Below, one piece after another: positions 1 to 9,987 of a stretch of 64,000 nucleotides of DNA (position 1 is its first letter; each line of letters opens with the position of its first letter). The position numbers and the translations under genes were made by a program. The stretch is from Calothrix sp. CSU_2_0 (GTDB lineage Bacteria > Cyanobacteriota > Cyanobacteriia > Cyanobacteriales > Nostocaceae). The stretch is taken from assembly GCA_012034595.1 (NCBI GenBank), contig JAAUPE010000005.1, forward strand, positions 17,477-81,476, read 5' to 3'. The notes below the pieces were generated by a model, which did not search any database, was not told where the DNA came from, and saw only the letters and a list, made by a program, of their open reading frames with translations.

Positions 1-1454
1 ATGTTCACGCGATTATGCACGCGCCTTTGGGGGATGATTATTTTAATGTAATGCGATCGATGTTGGAACGCGATCGCAATTTTACTCCAGTCACTACCAG
101 CGTTGTCGATCGCAATGTCTTGGCAAGGGGTTCGCAGGAAAAGGTGGTAGATAATATTACCCGTAAGGATGGGGAAGAAAACCCCGATTTAATCGTTCTT
201 ACCCCTACTTGTACTTCGAGTATTCTCCAGGAGGATTTGGGAAACTTTGTGGAAAGGGCGGAAATCGAGTCAAAATGCGATGTTATGCTTGCGGATGTCA
301 ACCACTATCGCTATAACGAGTTACAAGCTGCCGATCGCACTTTACAACAAATTGTGCAGTTCTATATTGACAAAGCTCGTAAAAAAGGTGAACTCCCCTC
401 AAGTAAGACAGAAAAACCTTCAGTTAATATCATTGGTGTTTCCACTCTCGGTTTCCACAACCAACACGACTGTACCGAGTTGAAGCGGTTAATGGCAGAT
501 TTGGGAATCGCAGTTAATGTTATTATCCCTGAAGGCGCTGTAGTTCACGACCTGAAAAATCTTTCCCGTGCTTGGTTCAACCTTTGCCCCTATCGCGAAA
601 TCGGTTTGACGACAGCTAAGTATCTTGAAGAACAATTCGGCACACCTTATGTAGATATTACGCCAATGGGTGTAGTTGAGACTGCCCGTTGTATCCGCAA
701 AATCCAGCAGTTAATTAACGTTCAAGGTGCTGATGTTAATTACGAAGACTTTATTAACAATCAAACCCTTCATGTATCACAAGCTGCATGGTTTGCCCGT
801 TCCATCGACTGCCAAAATTTAACAGGTAAAAAAGCAGTTGTATTTGGTGACAATACCCACGCAGCAGCGCTAACCAAGATTTTATCGCGGGAAATGGGTA
901 TTCATGTCGTCTGGGCTGGTACTTACTGTAAATACGATGCAGATTGGTTCCGCGAACAAGTCAGCGAATACTGCGATGAAGTAATTATAAGCGAAGACCA
1001 CGGCGATATTGGCGATGCGATCGCACGGGTTGAACCTTCGGCAATTTTTGGTACGCAAATGGAGCGTCACGTTGGTAAACGTTTGGATATTCCTTGTGGT
1101 GTAATTGCTGCACCAATCCACATTCAGAATTTCCCGATTGGTTATAAACCGTTTATGGGGTATGAGGGAACTAATCAAATTACCGATTTGATTTATAATT
1201 CTTTCACTTTGGGAATGGAAGACCATTTACTCGAAATTTTTGGTGGACACGATACCAAAGAGGTAATTACTAAAGGTATTTCGGCTGAATCTGATTTGAA
1301 TTGGACAAAAGATGGTTCAGCAGAATTGAATAAAATTCCTGGTTTTGTGCGGGGGAAAGTGAAGCGAAATACTGAAAAGTTCGCACGGGAAAGAGGAATT
1401 CAGCAAATAAATGCTGAGGTTCTTTACGCTGCGAAGGAAGCAGTGGGAGCTTAG
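1..1454 (+). CDS. chlB: Light-independent protochlorophyllide reductase subunit B (5'-truncated)
   Basis: ChlB is one half of the NB catalytic component of dark-operative protochlorophyllide oxidoreductase, which reduces ring D of protochlorophyllide without light using electrons from ChlL. The reading frame is open from base 3 and begins with [13 protein letters not shown]. By alignment from memory to the ~508-residue family this V is about residue 26, so roughly 25 residues lie outside the window. The first Asp of GDDY then falls at family position 36, the known Asp ligand of the NB [4Fe-4S] cluster. Other family blocks include [12 protein letters not shown] and a C-terminal region ending EVLYAAKEA. 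The gene ends at TAG 1454 and is followed by a GC-rich hairpin. Nothing looks broken; identification is secure. Confidence 0.97.
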   Translation, partial: VHAIMHAPLGDDYFNVMRSMLERDRNFTPVTTSVVDRNVLARGSQEKVVDNITRKDGEENPDLIVLTPTCTSSILQEDLGNFVERAEIESKCDVMLADVNHYRYNELQAADRTLQQIVQFYIDKARKKGELPSSKTEKPSVNIIGVSTLGFHNQHDCTELKRLMADLGIAVNVIIPEGAVVHDLKNLSRAWFNLCPYREIGLTTAKYLEEQFGTPYVDITPMGVVETARCIRKIQQLINVQGADVNYEDFINNQTLHVSQAAWFARSIDCQNLTGKKAVVFGDNTHAAALTKILSREMGIHVVWAGTYCKYDADWFREQVSEYCDEVIISEDHGDIGDAIARVEPSAIFGTQMERHVGKRLDIPCGVIAAPIHIQNFPIGYKPFMGYEGTNQITDLIYNSFTLGMEDHLLEIFGGHDTKEVITKGISAESDLNWTKDGSAELNKIPGFVRGKVKRNTEKFARERGIQQINAEVLYAAKEAVGA

Positions 1455-1488
1455 TGATAATTAAATCATAAATTGTCCCAAATCGTAG

Positions 1489-1507
1489 GGGTGGGGTTTT
1501 CCCACCC
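1489..1507 (+). terminator. Hairpin after chlB, possible terminator
   Basis: A 7-bp perfect GC-rich stem (GGGTGGG / CCCACCC, 5-nt loop) lies 35 bp after the chlB stop. No T-run follows, so it may be a transcript-end stabiliser rather than a classical Rho-independent terminator. Confidence 0.45.
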
Positions 1508-1637
1508 TCACTCATCAAGTAATACAATAAATATATATAATTAGGATATTTGATTTTCTGGATGCTACCTCCACTGAAGATATTAGCAATTTATAAAAAT
1601 ATCGATTAATCTGTAATTCTGTCAGCTTTACTATTGT

Positions 1638-1670
1638 GCGTTCACGAAGTGACTCCCTTGGAGTATCGCG
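1638..1670. repeat. Small palindromic extragenic repeat
   Basis: GCG...CGCG-bounded element containing TTCACGAAGTGA and ACTCCCTTGGAGT, two nested short palindromes. It resembles the small palindromic repeats scattered through this window and other Nostocales genomes. It lies between chlB and the next gene. Confidence 0.4.
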
Positions 1671-1713
1671 TAATTTTAAGTAATACAAAATAGTTCAATT
1701 TATGGTCACATAA

Positions 1714-2367
1714 ATGGCACAAACAATCGGCATCAGAAAGGCAATAAACAACCTGAATGAAGCTCACAAAAAGCTAAATTTGAGTCAAAATAGTCAAACT
1801 AATTTCTTCACAGAATGGTTTGATAATTTACCTGAGTTAGAAGAAAGCGAAAAAAACACTCTTAACCGTTTAAAAAATCGATATTTATATTACTCTGCTG
1901 ATGGTGCAATCACAGAAGGAACAGTCAATATTATTATTCTATCGCCATTATTAGAATTAATCGGTTTGTGTGACCCACCATATAAAATTCGTAGCGAAAA
2001 ATTAGTCACAATCGAAATCGAAAATGGAGCAGAAGAGGAAGAAACTATTTTAGAAGGATTTATTGATGCTTTAGCTATACAAAATCAACTTTGGATAATA
2101 TTAATTGAATCAAAACGTTATGGTTTTAGCGTTATGCAAGCTTTACCGCAAACACTAGCATATATGTCAGCAAACCCAAATCCAGAAATTCCAACTTTTG
2201 CGATGATAACAAATGGAGAGGATTATATTTTTGTGAAATTAAACCAGCAAAAACAATATGCACTCTCTAATAAATTTACTCTCGCTAATCCCGTGAAAAA
2301 TGAGCTTTACGATGTCATGCAGATAATCAAACGAATTATTTCTGCTTCTATCATTCCTCTCATATAA
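1714..2367 (+). CDS. PD-(D/E)XK nuclease-like protein (type I restriction HsdR N-terminal-like)
   Basis: A 217-residue protein of a type common in cyanobacteria and usually annotated as a restriction endonuclease subunit R-like protein. The middle of the chain shows a PD-(D/E)XK pattern: an acidic turn EGFIDAL (about residues 117-123), then a beta strand with IESKRYG supplying E-x-K (about residues 134-140), followed by a helix with QALPQ. The length matches a stand-alone HsdR_N-like domain; there is no helicase part and no methylase or specificity subunit next door, so it is not a complete type I system. It could act in DNA repair, restriction or as a domesticated nuclease; this is inferred from fold motifs only. 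It precedes the CyRepA1-like gene on the same strand but with a 546-bp gap. Confidence 0.7.
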   Translation: MAQTIGIRKAINNLNEAHKKLNLSQNSQTNFFTEWFDNLPELEESEKNTLNRLKNRYLYYSADGAITEGTVNIIILSPLLELIGLCDPPYKIRSEKLVTIEIENGAEEEETILEGFIDALAIQNQLWIILIESKRYGFSVMQALPQTLAYMSANPNPEIPTFAMITNGEDYIFVKLNQQKQYALSNKFTLANPVKNELYDVMQIIKRIISASIIPLI

Positions 2368-2913
2368 AAACTCAATATTCTCTTTTTTTGACTTTTTCCG
2401 AGACTTACACAGATGTCATAGTCCACATATTGACGTTGCTGAATTTTAGATATCGCACAAGTCAAAACATTTCCCCAGGTCATCTGTACTACGCAATACT
2501 TCAGTACCCCTTAATTTCGAGACTTCCCTGTCAACATCGCAAAAATCACATCAACATTAGTAATATTCCAGGAAAATGTTACTTTTATTACATTTAATAT
2601 CCAAAACTATGTATAGCAATCAAGCCCAGCTATATCAATCTATTCAGAAGCATTTAGTAATCTTCGAGAAGTTGATTAATACTTTTTTAATGTTTTCATT
2701 ACTAATTGAAAAGGTACAAAGGTATTATTTATTCAATGAGAATATTACTGGTTTACAAAAGTTATTTGCGAAAAAATATCACAATACAAACTTATTACTA
2801 CAATAGTAGAAAGGGAATAAAAGCATCTCAAATACATAACCGATGTATTTGAAACGACGATGTAAAAAAAAGCAGCTCATCAACCTCAAAAATACTTCTA
2901 TCAAAACAAATAA
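2368..2913. other. Intergenic region before the CyRepA1-like gene
   Basis: AT-rich stretch with no convincing gene. Two short open frames (2388-2597 and 2576-2806) have no recognisable domain or ribosome-binding site and look like chance frames. The only clear structure is the hairpin at 2828-2852. Confidence 0.6.
2828..2852. promoter_or_regulatory. Perfect 10-bp inverted repeat upstream of the replication protein
   Basis: TCAAATACAT and ATGTATTTGA are perfect reverse complements separated by AACCG. The element ends 61 bp before the ATG at 2914. It could be an operator or an RNA hairpin in the leader; no T-run follows. Function is inferred from position only. Confidence 0.4.
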
Positions 2914-5900
2914 ATGCATGGTAAGTTATTAGCTCTACAGTTCCACACTGCCTCACACCACATGCATCTCCATTATCTACACCCCCAGCACCTTGAAGAA
3001 CTAGTCGAGGATAGCGGTATAGATACCCATCTAGCAAGTTTAAATTTTACTTCGCTCCAAGACAGCGACGCATATGATTATTTGCTGATTTCAGCACAAG
3101 TACCCCGTACAAACACAGGAATGGTGAGAAATAGCTGGTTACAACGCTATTCGCACACTACATCTGGTGGTTGGTGGTGTTCTGGACTCGATCCGCAAAA
3201 TCATTGGCAAGCGATGGAATGGGGTTGTTTTAAACCGAATCTACCTCGACTCAACCAAAAAGGTAAATGCATTAAATACGAACATCCTCCGGGTACAGCA
3301 ACAAGGATATTTTGTTTGCGTGTGACGTTGCAAGTATGGCAAGGAGTTGCCCAACGTTATAATTTAAGTATTCCGGAATTCAATATTTCTGAATTAAAAG
3401 CTTCTGAATTAAAAGCTTCTGAATTTCAGATTTCGGAGCAGCAAACAGAAAATTCTGACATTGATTTAAACGAAGAAAGTTTGGGTTTTTGGCAATGGGT
3501 AATGGAACATGATGTTCCGATAATAATTTGTGAGGGAGTCAAGAAAGCTGCCGCATTATTATCACTAGGATATGTTGCGATCGCAATACCGGGGATTACT
3601 AGTGGGTATCGGGTTGCGAAGGATAAATTTGGCAAAGTTGTGAGTCGTCAATTGATTCCTGATTTAGCAGCTTTTACGATTACTAAACGTACTTTTTATA
3701 TTTGTTTTGATTTTGAGACGGAACCCCAAAAAGTTGCTGCTGTTAATAATGCAATTTCACAACTAGGTGGATTGTTCCAATCCAAAAAATGCCCCGTTCA
3801 AGTAATAAAATTACCGGGGGGAGAAAAGGGAGTTGATGAATTTATTGTCAATCAGGGAATAATTGGGTTTGAGAATATCTATAGTCAAAGCTCAGACTTA
3901 GAAATTTATCTGGCTCAAATCAAACCCCATACTCAATTAACCATACCTGCTGCACTCACTGTCAACAGTCGCTATTTAGGGGAAATTGCTTTTCCCAATT
4001 CTGGGTTAGTTGGAGTTAAATCAGCGAAAGGGACAGGAAAAACTACCGCACTACAAAAAACTGTCCAGCAAGCGAAAAACAATCATCAACCTGTTTTACT
4101 GATTACTCATCGGATTCAGCTTGGCAAGTTTTTATGCGGGAAAGTTGGAATTCAATGGGGATTAAAAAATACTGGGTATAGAAAGGGAGAAGGAAAACAA
4201 GAAATACAAGAAGAATTAAATATTAATATTTCTTCTCCATCTGTTGGACTTTGTGTTGATTCGATTTGGAAACTCAATCCAGAAGATTGGCATGGGGGAA
4301 TAATTATCTTAGATGAAGTTGAACAATCTTTATGGCATTTACTTCATAGTAGTACCTGTAAAGATAAACGAGTCAAGCTTCTTAAAAGTTTCCAACAGCT
4401 AATTTATACAGTTTTGACAACAGGTGGTTTAATCATCGCTCAAGATGCGGATTTGTCTGATACTTCGTTAGATTATTTACAACAACTGTCGGGAATCAAA
4501 ATTACTCCTTGGGTTCTAGTTAATCAGTGGAAACCAGAAAAAGGATGGGATGTTACTTTTTACGATTCTCCCAATCCAACACCATTAATTCAACAACTTG
4601 AATTAGATATACTTGCTGGACGTAAATGTTATGTAACTACCGATAGTAGATCTGGACGTTATAGTTGTGAAACTATCGAACGCTATTTAAAAGAACGTCT
4701 CGAAAAGTTACATAAAGTATTTCCTAAATCTTTGTTAGTTAGTAGTCGGACAACAAATACTCCTGGACATAACGCTGTTGATTTTGTGGCAGAAATTAAT
4801 CAAAAAGTAATTGATTATGACGTGGTTTTTGTGACTCCTAGTTTAGGAACAGGAGTTAGTATTGATGTGCATCATTTTGACCGCGTTTATGGTATTTTTC
4901 AGGGGGTAATTCCCGACTCAGAAGCACGACAAGCACTAGCTAGAGTACGTGATAATGTACCTCGTATAGTTTGGTGCGCTAAACGCGGAATTGGTTTGAT
5001 TGGTAGCGGTAGTACCAATTACAAATTACTTTCAGATTGGTATCAAGAAAATCAAAAAGAAAATCTAGCTTTACTGAGTCCATTACATAAAGTTGATGTT
5101 GATTTACCTTTAGTATATGACCCAATTCACCTACGAACTTGGGCAAAGGTATCCGCAAGGGTAAATGCTTCAATTAGCATTTATCGTCAATCAATGAAAG
5201 AAGGTTTGATGGTAGATGGACATCAAATCTGGCTCAGAAGTAATGATATTCAAAACAATATTATTAGAGATTTACGTCATGCTTTCTTAGCAACCGATCC
5301 TAGTGACTTGCCTACTCGTCGTCGATTAATATTAGAGATAGTCAAAGTTCAAAAAGATTGGATGGAAAGCAAACAAAAGGCAAAAGAAATTAGCAATAGT
5401 ATTCGCAAAATTAAAAAGCAGAATCAATACGTCATGGCAAATGCAGTCGCAAATGCAAAAGATATTGATTATGTGGAATACGAGCATTTATCTACAAAAC
5501 ATGCTCTGACAGAAAAGGAAAGGCAGCAAGTTAATAAATATCTGCTCTGGCAAAAATATGGGATTAAAGTCACTCCAGAGTTAAAACAGCAAGACGATAA
5601 AGGCTACTATTCGCAGCTATTAATCCACTATTACCTTACCCATGAAAGCGAATATTTTCGATGTCGAGATAAGCAAGAATTATATCAACAATTAATTTCT
5701 GGAGAGGGTAAAGTTTTTTTACCAGATTTAAAAGGTTATACCTTAAAAGTTGAAGCATTACGCGCTTTAGGAATGCAGCAATTTTTGGAACCAGAGCGGG
5801 AATTTACCGAAGATAATGTCGATTTAAATCGTCTCAAAAATATGGCTTTACAATGCAGCCAGCACATTAAACGAGTCTTGGGAATTAATATTATTAATGA

Positions 5901-6273
5901 AGTCGAACAAATTTCTGGTCTCAAAATATTAAATAGATTACTAAACTTGTTGGGATTGAAGTTAAAGCGAGTTAATAAAAGTTACATAATCGATAAATTA
6001 TTACTCAATGACGGTAGAGAAGAAATATTTACGATTTGGCATCAACGAGACAAACTAATGTTGGAAAACACCAAGTTAGAAAATCTGAATTTAGACAGCA
6101 TTAATTTAGAAAACATGAACTTAGTGAATATCCCAAATATTGATTCTGAGACAGGTAGCTCTATAAATAGTTACACCGATACTTATAAAGATAGTTATCA
6201 TGTATCAACACATCAGACAAATATTCAAGACTTACCAATTACCATTCCAGTAATACAGACTGTTCCGTTTTAA
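2914..6273 (+). CDS. Plasmid replication protein, CyRepA1 family (DUF3854 / Toprim-helicase)
   Basis: A 1119-residue protein matching the large cyanobacterial plasmid replication proteins called CyRepA1. The N-terminus has the family start MHLHYLHPQHLEEL, so initiation may be at 2914 or at the second Met at 2962. Residues ~200-310 look like the DUF3854/Toprim-type primase fold (IICEGVKKAAALL, then YICFDFE). A P-loop AKGTGKTT follows near residue 370, a Walker B-like ILDEVE near 465, and a helicase-like segment TPSLGTGVSID...DSEARQALARVRD near 640-680. The last ~100 residues are N/L/S-rich and probably disordered. The family starts replication of large plasmids. Here it lies between chlB and ldh, with no parA/parB visible, so it may mark an integrated plasmid or a chromosomal homologue. 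Confidence 0.85.
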   Translation: MHGKLLALQFHTASHHMHLHYLHPQHLEELVEDSGIDTHLASLNFTSLQDSDAYDYLLISAQVPRTNTGMVRNSWLQRYSHTTSGGWWCSGLDPQNHWQAMEWGCFKPNLPRLNQKGKCIKYEHPPGTATRIFCLRVTLQVWQGVAQRYNLSIPEFNISELKASELKASEFQISEQQTENSDIDLNEESLGFWQWVMEHDVPIIICEGVKKAAALLSLGYVAIAIPGITSGYRVAKDKFGKVVSRQLIPDLAAFTITKRTFYICFDFETEPQKVAAVNNAISQLGGLFQSKKCPVQVIKLPGGEKGVDEFIVNQGIIGFENIYSQSSDLEIYLAQIKPHTQLTIPAALTVNSRYLGEIAFPNSGLVGVKSAKGTGKTTALQKTVQQAKNNHQPVLLITHRIQLGKFLCGKVGIQWGLKNTGYRKGEGKQEIQEELNINISSPSVGLCVDSIWKLNPEDWHGGIIILDEVEQSLWHLLHSSTCKDKRVKLLKSFQQLIYTVLTTGGLIIAQDADLSDTSLDYLQQLSGIKITPWVLVNQWKPEKGWDVTFYDSPNPTPLIQQLELDILAGRKCYVTTDSRSGRYSCETIERYLKERLEKLHKVFPKSLLVSSRTTNTPGHNAVDFVAEINQKVIDYDVVFVTPSLGTGVSIDVHHFDRVYGIFQGVIPDSEARQALARVRDNVPRIVWCAKRGIGLIGSGSTNYKLLSDWYQENQKENLALLSPLHKVDVDLPLVYDPIHLRTWAKVSARVNASISIYRQSMKEGLMVDGHQIWLRSNDIQNNIIRDLRHAFLATDPSDLPTRRRLILEIVKVQKDWMESKQKAKEISNSIRKIKKQNQYVMANAVANAKDIDYVEYEHLSTKHALTEKERQQVNKYLLWQKYGIKVTPELKQQDDKGYYSQLLIHYYLTHESEYFRCRDKQELYQQLISGEGKVFLPDLKGYTLKVEALRALGMQQFLEPEREFTEDNVDLNRLKNMALQCSQHIKRVLGINIINEVEQISGLKILNRLLNLLGLKLKRVNKSYIIDKLLLNDGREEIFTIWHQRDKLMLENTKLENLNLDSINLENMNLVNIPNIDSETGSSINSYTDTYKDSYHVSTHQTNIQDLPITIPVIQTVPF

Positions 6274-6545
6274 CTTAATAATCTTAATAGTCTAAAAAGA
6301 ATAGTCTGAAAAATCTGCTATAGACACAATACATCAAACTTCCACAAATGAATTTTTTTGTTAAATATTACAGGAAGTTTTTGTACTAATGTCACTTTTA
6401 AATAATCGCATTATCATAGGTAGTGAATCTCAATATTGTGAAGTTAAAAGAGAAAAATCTTCCTTGCTAATTTTTAATCTTTTTTCTGAAAACACAAGTA
6501 TTGATGTAAATTTAAGCCAAAATTGAAAATGGCGTGAGGTTTCAG

Positions 6546-7571
6546 ATGAAAGTCGCTGTATTTAGTACAAAAGCCTACGACAAAAAATTCCTGGAAATAG
6601 CAAACACTAACCAACAATACGAGTTTGCATTCTTCGATCCTCACCTAAGTAAAGACACAGCAATTCTTGCCACAGGATTCCCCGCAGTCTGTATTTTTGT
6701 CAACGATGAAGCGGATGCAACAACCCTGGAAATTCTTGCCACACATGGCACAAATTTACTTGCCCTTCGTTGTGCCGGATTTAACAACGTTGATTTAAAA
6801 ACTGCTGCCAAATTAGGAATTAAAGTAGTTCGCGTTCCTGCATACTCACCTCAGTCAGTCGCAGAACATACGATCGCAATGATTCTTTGCCTCAACCGCA
6901 AGATTCACCGTGCTTACAACCGTGTCAGAGAAGGTAATTTTTCCCTCGACGGACTGATGGGATTTGACCTGCGCGATCGCACTATTGGTATCATTGGCAC
7001 AGGGAAAATTGGCGCGATCGTCAGTCAAATACTCACAGGATTTGGTTGCAAGATACTTGCCTACGATGTCTACCGCAATCCCGAAGTCGAAGCATTGGGA
7101 GCAAAATATGTCGAACTTCCAGAAATTTTTGCCAATTCCGACATTATCTCATTGCATTGTCCCCTCATGCCGGAAACCCATCACCTCATCAACAGCGATG
7201 CAATCGAAAAAATGAAACCTGGTGTCATGTTAATTAATACCAGCAGAGGTGCTTTAATTAACGCCAAAGCTGTGACTAGGGGCTTAAAATCCGGTAAAAT
7301 TGGCTCGTTAGGTTTGGATGTATACGAAAAAGAATCTGACTTATTCTTTGAAGATTTGTCGGGAACCATCATCCAAGATGACGTTTTTCTACGTCTAACA
7401 ACTTTTCATAACGTCTTGATTACTGGACACCAAGCATTTTTCACCGAAGACGCTTTAAGTAATATTGCGGAGACTACTCTTACTAATATTACTGAACTTA
7501 TGCAGGGAGTTCCCTGTGCTAACGAGGTTAAAGCTGAACCGAAAATTTTATTGCCAATCGCACAATCATAA
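6546..7571 (+). CDS. D-lactate dehydrogenase-like 2-hydroxyacid dehydrogenase
   Basis: NAD-dependent reductase of the D-2-hydroxyacid dehydrogenase family, closest in pattern to fermentative D-lactate dehydrogenases (pyruvate to D-lactate). The N-terminal catalytic segment MKVAVFSTKAYD is followed by the Rossmann motif GTGKIG (about residue 150), the substrate-binding arginine in NTSRGALI, and the catalytic histidine in ITGHQAFFT. About 341 residues, normal for the family. An ATG 12 bp upstream (6534) is possible, but TGAGGT lies 6-11 bases before the ATG at 6546, which also matches the family start. It is a single gene flanked by non-coding DNA; cytoplasmic, likely used in dark fermentation. 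Confidence 0.9.
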   Translation: MKVAVFSTKAYDKKFLEIANTNQQYEFAFFDPHLSKDTAILATGFPAVCIFVNDEADATTLEILATHGTNLLALRCAGFNNVDLKTAAKLGIKVVRVPAYSPQSVAEHTIAMILCLNRKIHRAYNRVREGNFSLDGLMGFDLRDRTIGIIGTGKIGAIVSQILTGFGCKILAYDVYRNPEVEALGAKYVELPEIFANSDIISLHCPLMPETHHLINSDAIEKMKPGVMLINTSRGALINAKAVTRGLKSGKIGSLGLDVYEKESDLFFEDLSGTIIQDDVFLRLTTFHNVLITGHQAFFTEDALSNIAETTLTNITELMQGVPCANEVKAEPKILLPIAQS

Positions 7572-7597
7572 TAAGTAACTGGATACAAATATTTACA

Positions 7598-7662
7598 GTC
7601 ATTGCGTATCACTTCGTGGTAGCCACGTAGTGGCTTCTGTAAGTAGCAACCTACGCAATGAC
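7598..7662. repeat. Nested palindromic repeat after ldh (GTCATTGCG family)
   Basis: Outer arms GTCATTGCGTA (7598-7608) and TACGCAATGAC (7652-7662) are perfect reverse complements; inside is CACTTCGTGG / CCACGTAGTG, palindromic with one mismatch. Same core as the repeats near 54.1 kb and 63.28 kb, so a dispersed miniature element. It may also end the ldh transcript. Confidence 0.6.
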
Positions 7663-8828
7663 ATTGTGTAATTAATTCTGTCCAACTACTTAAAATTACC
7701 CCACCCTAATCCTTTAACAATAGTAGGTTTATTTGCACTAATTAGTAAAAATAGCAATATCCATATTTACTATTATCAAAATTTTATAATAATTTATCAT
7801 TACTTTATAATATGCTGAGTGAGTATTCGTTATTATAGCTGTAGTAAAAAGTAAATAGATTCTTAGTTTTAGCAATAGAAATGTAAAAGGTTAGTAACAT
7901 TTTGCACGTCATGATTACAGTAACAGGCTACATAAACTGGCAACAACAAAGCCGCTATAGTAATCGGGGTAGTGCTTATATGTTTGCGCCGATGGTAAAC
8001 TTCAACGTGATGTCTGAAGTAGGCGATACTCCACCTTAGTAGAAATTTTCTTCAATCACGATCGCTCACATTCGAGTATAAAATAAGTACTCGGGTATTT
8101 ATTTAATTACAATCCTAACTTGTTTTACTAATTCTAATCTAATTAAGATGTTAGATAGTGGTACCTGGTAAGAATCTTTACGCAGTAAAGAACATAGCTT
8201 ACGCAAGATAATTAGAGATTAGGTGTGTCAGCGATCGCATCATATTTACTTGTATTGGCTTTTTAACTGCACTTCACAACTCAGAGAATATTTTAAAAGT
8301 CCAGCAAGGTATATCTTACGCTTTTGATGTAAGTCAATTATGACGAAAAATCAAAGTCTGAAATGTGGACAGAGAAATTTTACTTTGCCACATATAAGCT
8401 CAAAAGAATCTTTTGAAGTATCCTCTCAGAAATATTACTCCTTTATGTAAGTTTTAATTAACTTATCTATCGGACATTTTTGTACACTGTTAACTTTGCC
8501 AAAGCAAGACTTGTGTAGTTTTATTGGTTCTGAAGAAAACCAAAATCTACTCATCATCAAGATTCAAACTTGGAAATAAATTGTGCTGGTTAGTAAGTAA
8601 GCAATTAGCTTTTTCTATTTCACCTCAAGGGATGAAATGAAAGATATATGCGCTGGAAATTAATTTAATTATTCAGATAAAACCGTTTATTTCCTCTGAT
8701 TTAAATCAATTCAAACAAAGATACTATCCTAGCAATTTAATGTTTATCTGAGTATTTGCTCTCAAGCTCAACCTTTGATACTGTTTTAAACCTTTCTGTA
8801 AACAACAAACAATCTGGTAATTAGTGAT
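7663..8828. other. Long gene-poor region
   Basis: About 1.17 kb of AT-rich DNA without a convincing gene. A 42-codon ATG frame at 7911-8039 (MITVTGYINW...) has no recognised family. A small perfect hairpin TCTTTAC-GCA-GTAAAGA lies at 8175-8191. The right end presumably carries the promoter of the acyltransferase at 8829. Confidence 0.5.
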
Positions 8829-9540
8829 ATGAATAATAAAACTTTGTCTCAGAAATTAAATCGACTTCCAGAAGTTATAATAACTACTTTTTTGGTAATC
8901 TTCCTAACATATTTTTTGGTACAAAATTACGTAATATTTTTACAAAATTATTTTTAGAAAGATTGAAAAATCCGTATATATCCAGCCTGGGGCAGAATTT
9001 ATCAATGCTAAATCTATATCTATTGGTGACGGAGTATATCTTTTTAAACATATTCGTCTTGATGCAAGTGGGGACAACAATCATCTTTATTTAAGTGATG
9101 GAGTAGCACTCGAACAAGGAGTTAAAATTGGAGTAATGGATAACACAACTATTCATATCGGTCGACAAACATATATTGGTCTTAATGTCTGTATCGGAGG
9201 ACCTGGAAATATCAAGATTGGTAAAGATTGTTTAATCGCTGCCAACTCTGGAATAATCGCAAATAATCATATATTCACTGATATTCATCAGAAGATTGCT
9301 GAACAAGGTGTCACTCGCAAAGGAATTGTCATTGAAGATAATTGCTGGTTGGGATATGGGGTAAAGATACTTGATGGAGTAACAATTGGTGAGGGAAGTG
9401 TGATTGGTGCGGGTTCTGTTGTAACGAAAAATATTCCTCCTTATTCAGTTGCAGTTGGAGTTCCGGCAAAAGTTATTAAATCTCGAAAGTCGAAAGAATC
9501 AAACTTATCGACAACGGGTAAACACAATAATGATAATTAA
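8829..9540 (+). pseudogene. Left-handed beta-helix (hexapeptide) acyltransferase, two -1 frameshifts
   Basis: Encodes a WcaF/maltose-acetyltransferase-like O-acetyltransferase, the type that acetylates sugars of surface polysaccharides. The N-terminus starts at ATG 8829 (MNNKTLSQKLNRLPEVI plus a hydrophobic stretch). The frame moves by -1 near the T6 tract 8912-8917 (giving GTKLRNIFTKLFLERL) and again by -1 near the A5 tract 8966-8970 (giving VYIQPGAEF). It is then open to 9540 with hexapeptide repeats (ISIGDGVYL, IKIGKDCLI, VTIGEGSVIGAGSVV) and the ANNHIF histidine motif. Read across the shifts it is a normal ~236-residue enzyme. Either two one-base sequencing losses or a recent pseudogene; an internal ATG at 9136 could at most make the C-terminal half. 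Confidence 0.8.
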
Positions 9541-9628
9541 TTAATACCTGTGCCAAACAGAAGGTAAATTAACTTAATTCTTCAGTAAAGATAACCGTAA
9601 AACATTTATTTTGACGACTCAAAAAGAT

Positions 9629-9910
9629 ATGAATATTTACTTTTCAGACAGCAGCGATATTAATGAATGGACTGAATGGCATTTAACATCAAGAGGTTGG
9701 GAACAAGGTAATCAAAAACGCGAAGATTCTCCTTTCGTGAACAAATTAAAAGCTCCTATTGATAGAATCTTGACCTGTAGATATCACGAAACTCTCTCGA
9801 CTAACTCTGTCTGGATGCAAAAACATACTAATGAGGTTTGGAAAATCTCCGACAAAAAAGTATTGACTCAAATGTTAGAAAAATTTGGTAGTTGCCCGCA
9901 ATATTTGTAG
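9629..9910 (+). CDS. Hypothetical protein, small
   Basis: About 93 residues from ATG 9629 (MNIYFSDSSDINEW...); an in-frame TTG at 9611 would add six residues. Rich in charged and aromatic residues, no membrane segment or signal peptide, no family recognised. The body ITRILTCRYHETLS-like region reads like a compact cytosolic domain. It follows the broken acyltransferase by about 90 bp on the same strand. Coding potential is suggested by composition and by the absence of any overlapping better frame. Confidence 0.5.
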   Translation: MNIYFSDSSDINEWTEWHLTSRGWEQGNQKREDSPFVNKLKAPIDRILTCRYHETLSTNSVWMQKHTNEVWKISDKKVLTQMLEKFGSCPQYL

Positions 9911-9987
9911 TCATCCAATGTCAGTCAAATAAATAGTTAGCAAAGGGAGGGAACTATATTTCTAGTTTCCCCCCTTGAAAAAGGAGA

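Noticed and set aside
2388..2806. Two short open frames before the CyRepA1-like gene
   Set aside because: No domain, poor start signals, AT-rich chance frames.
6389..6490. 36-codon frame before ldh
   Set aside because: Too short, no ribosome-binding site, no similarity recognised.
9136..9540. Short acyltransferase starting at 9136
   Set aside because: Homologous sequence continues upstream in other frames; 9136 is an internal Met of a frameshifted gene.
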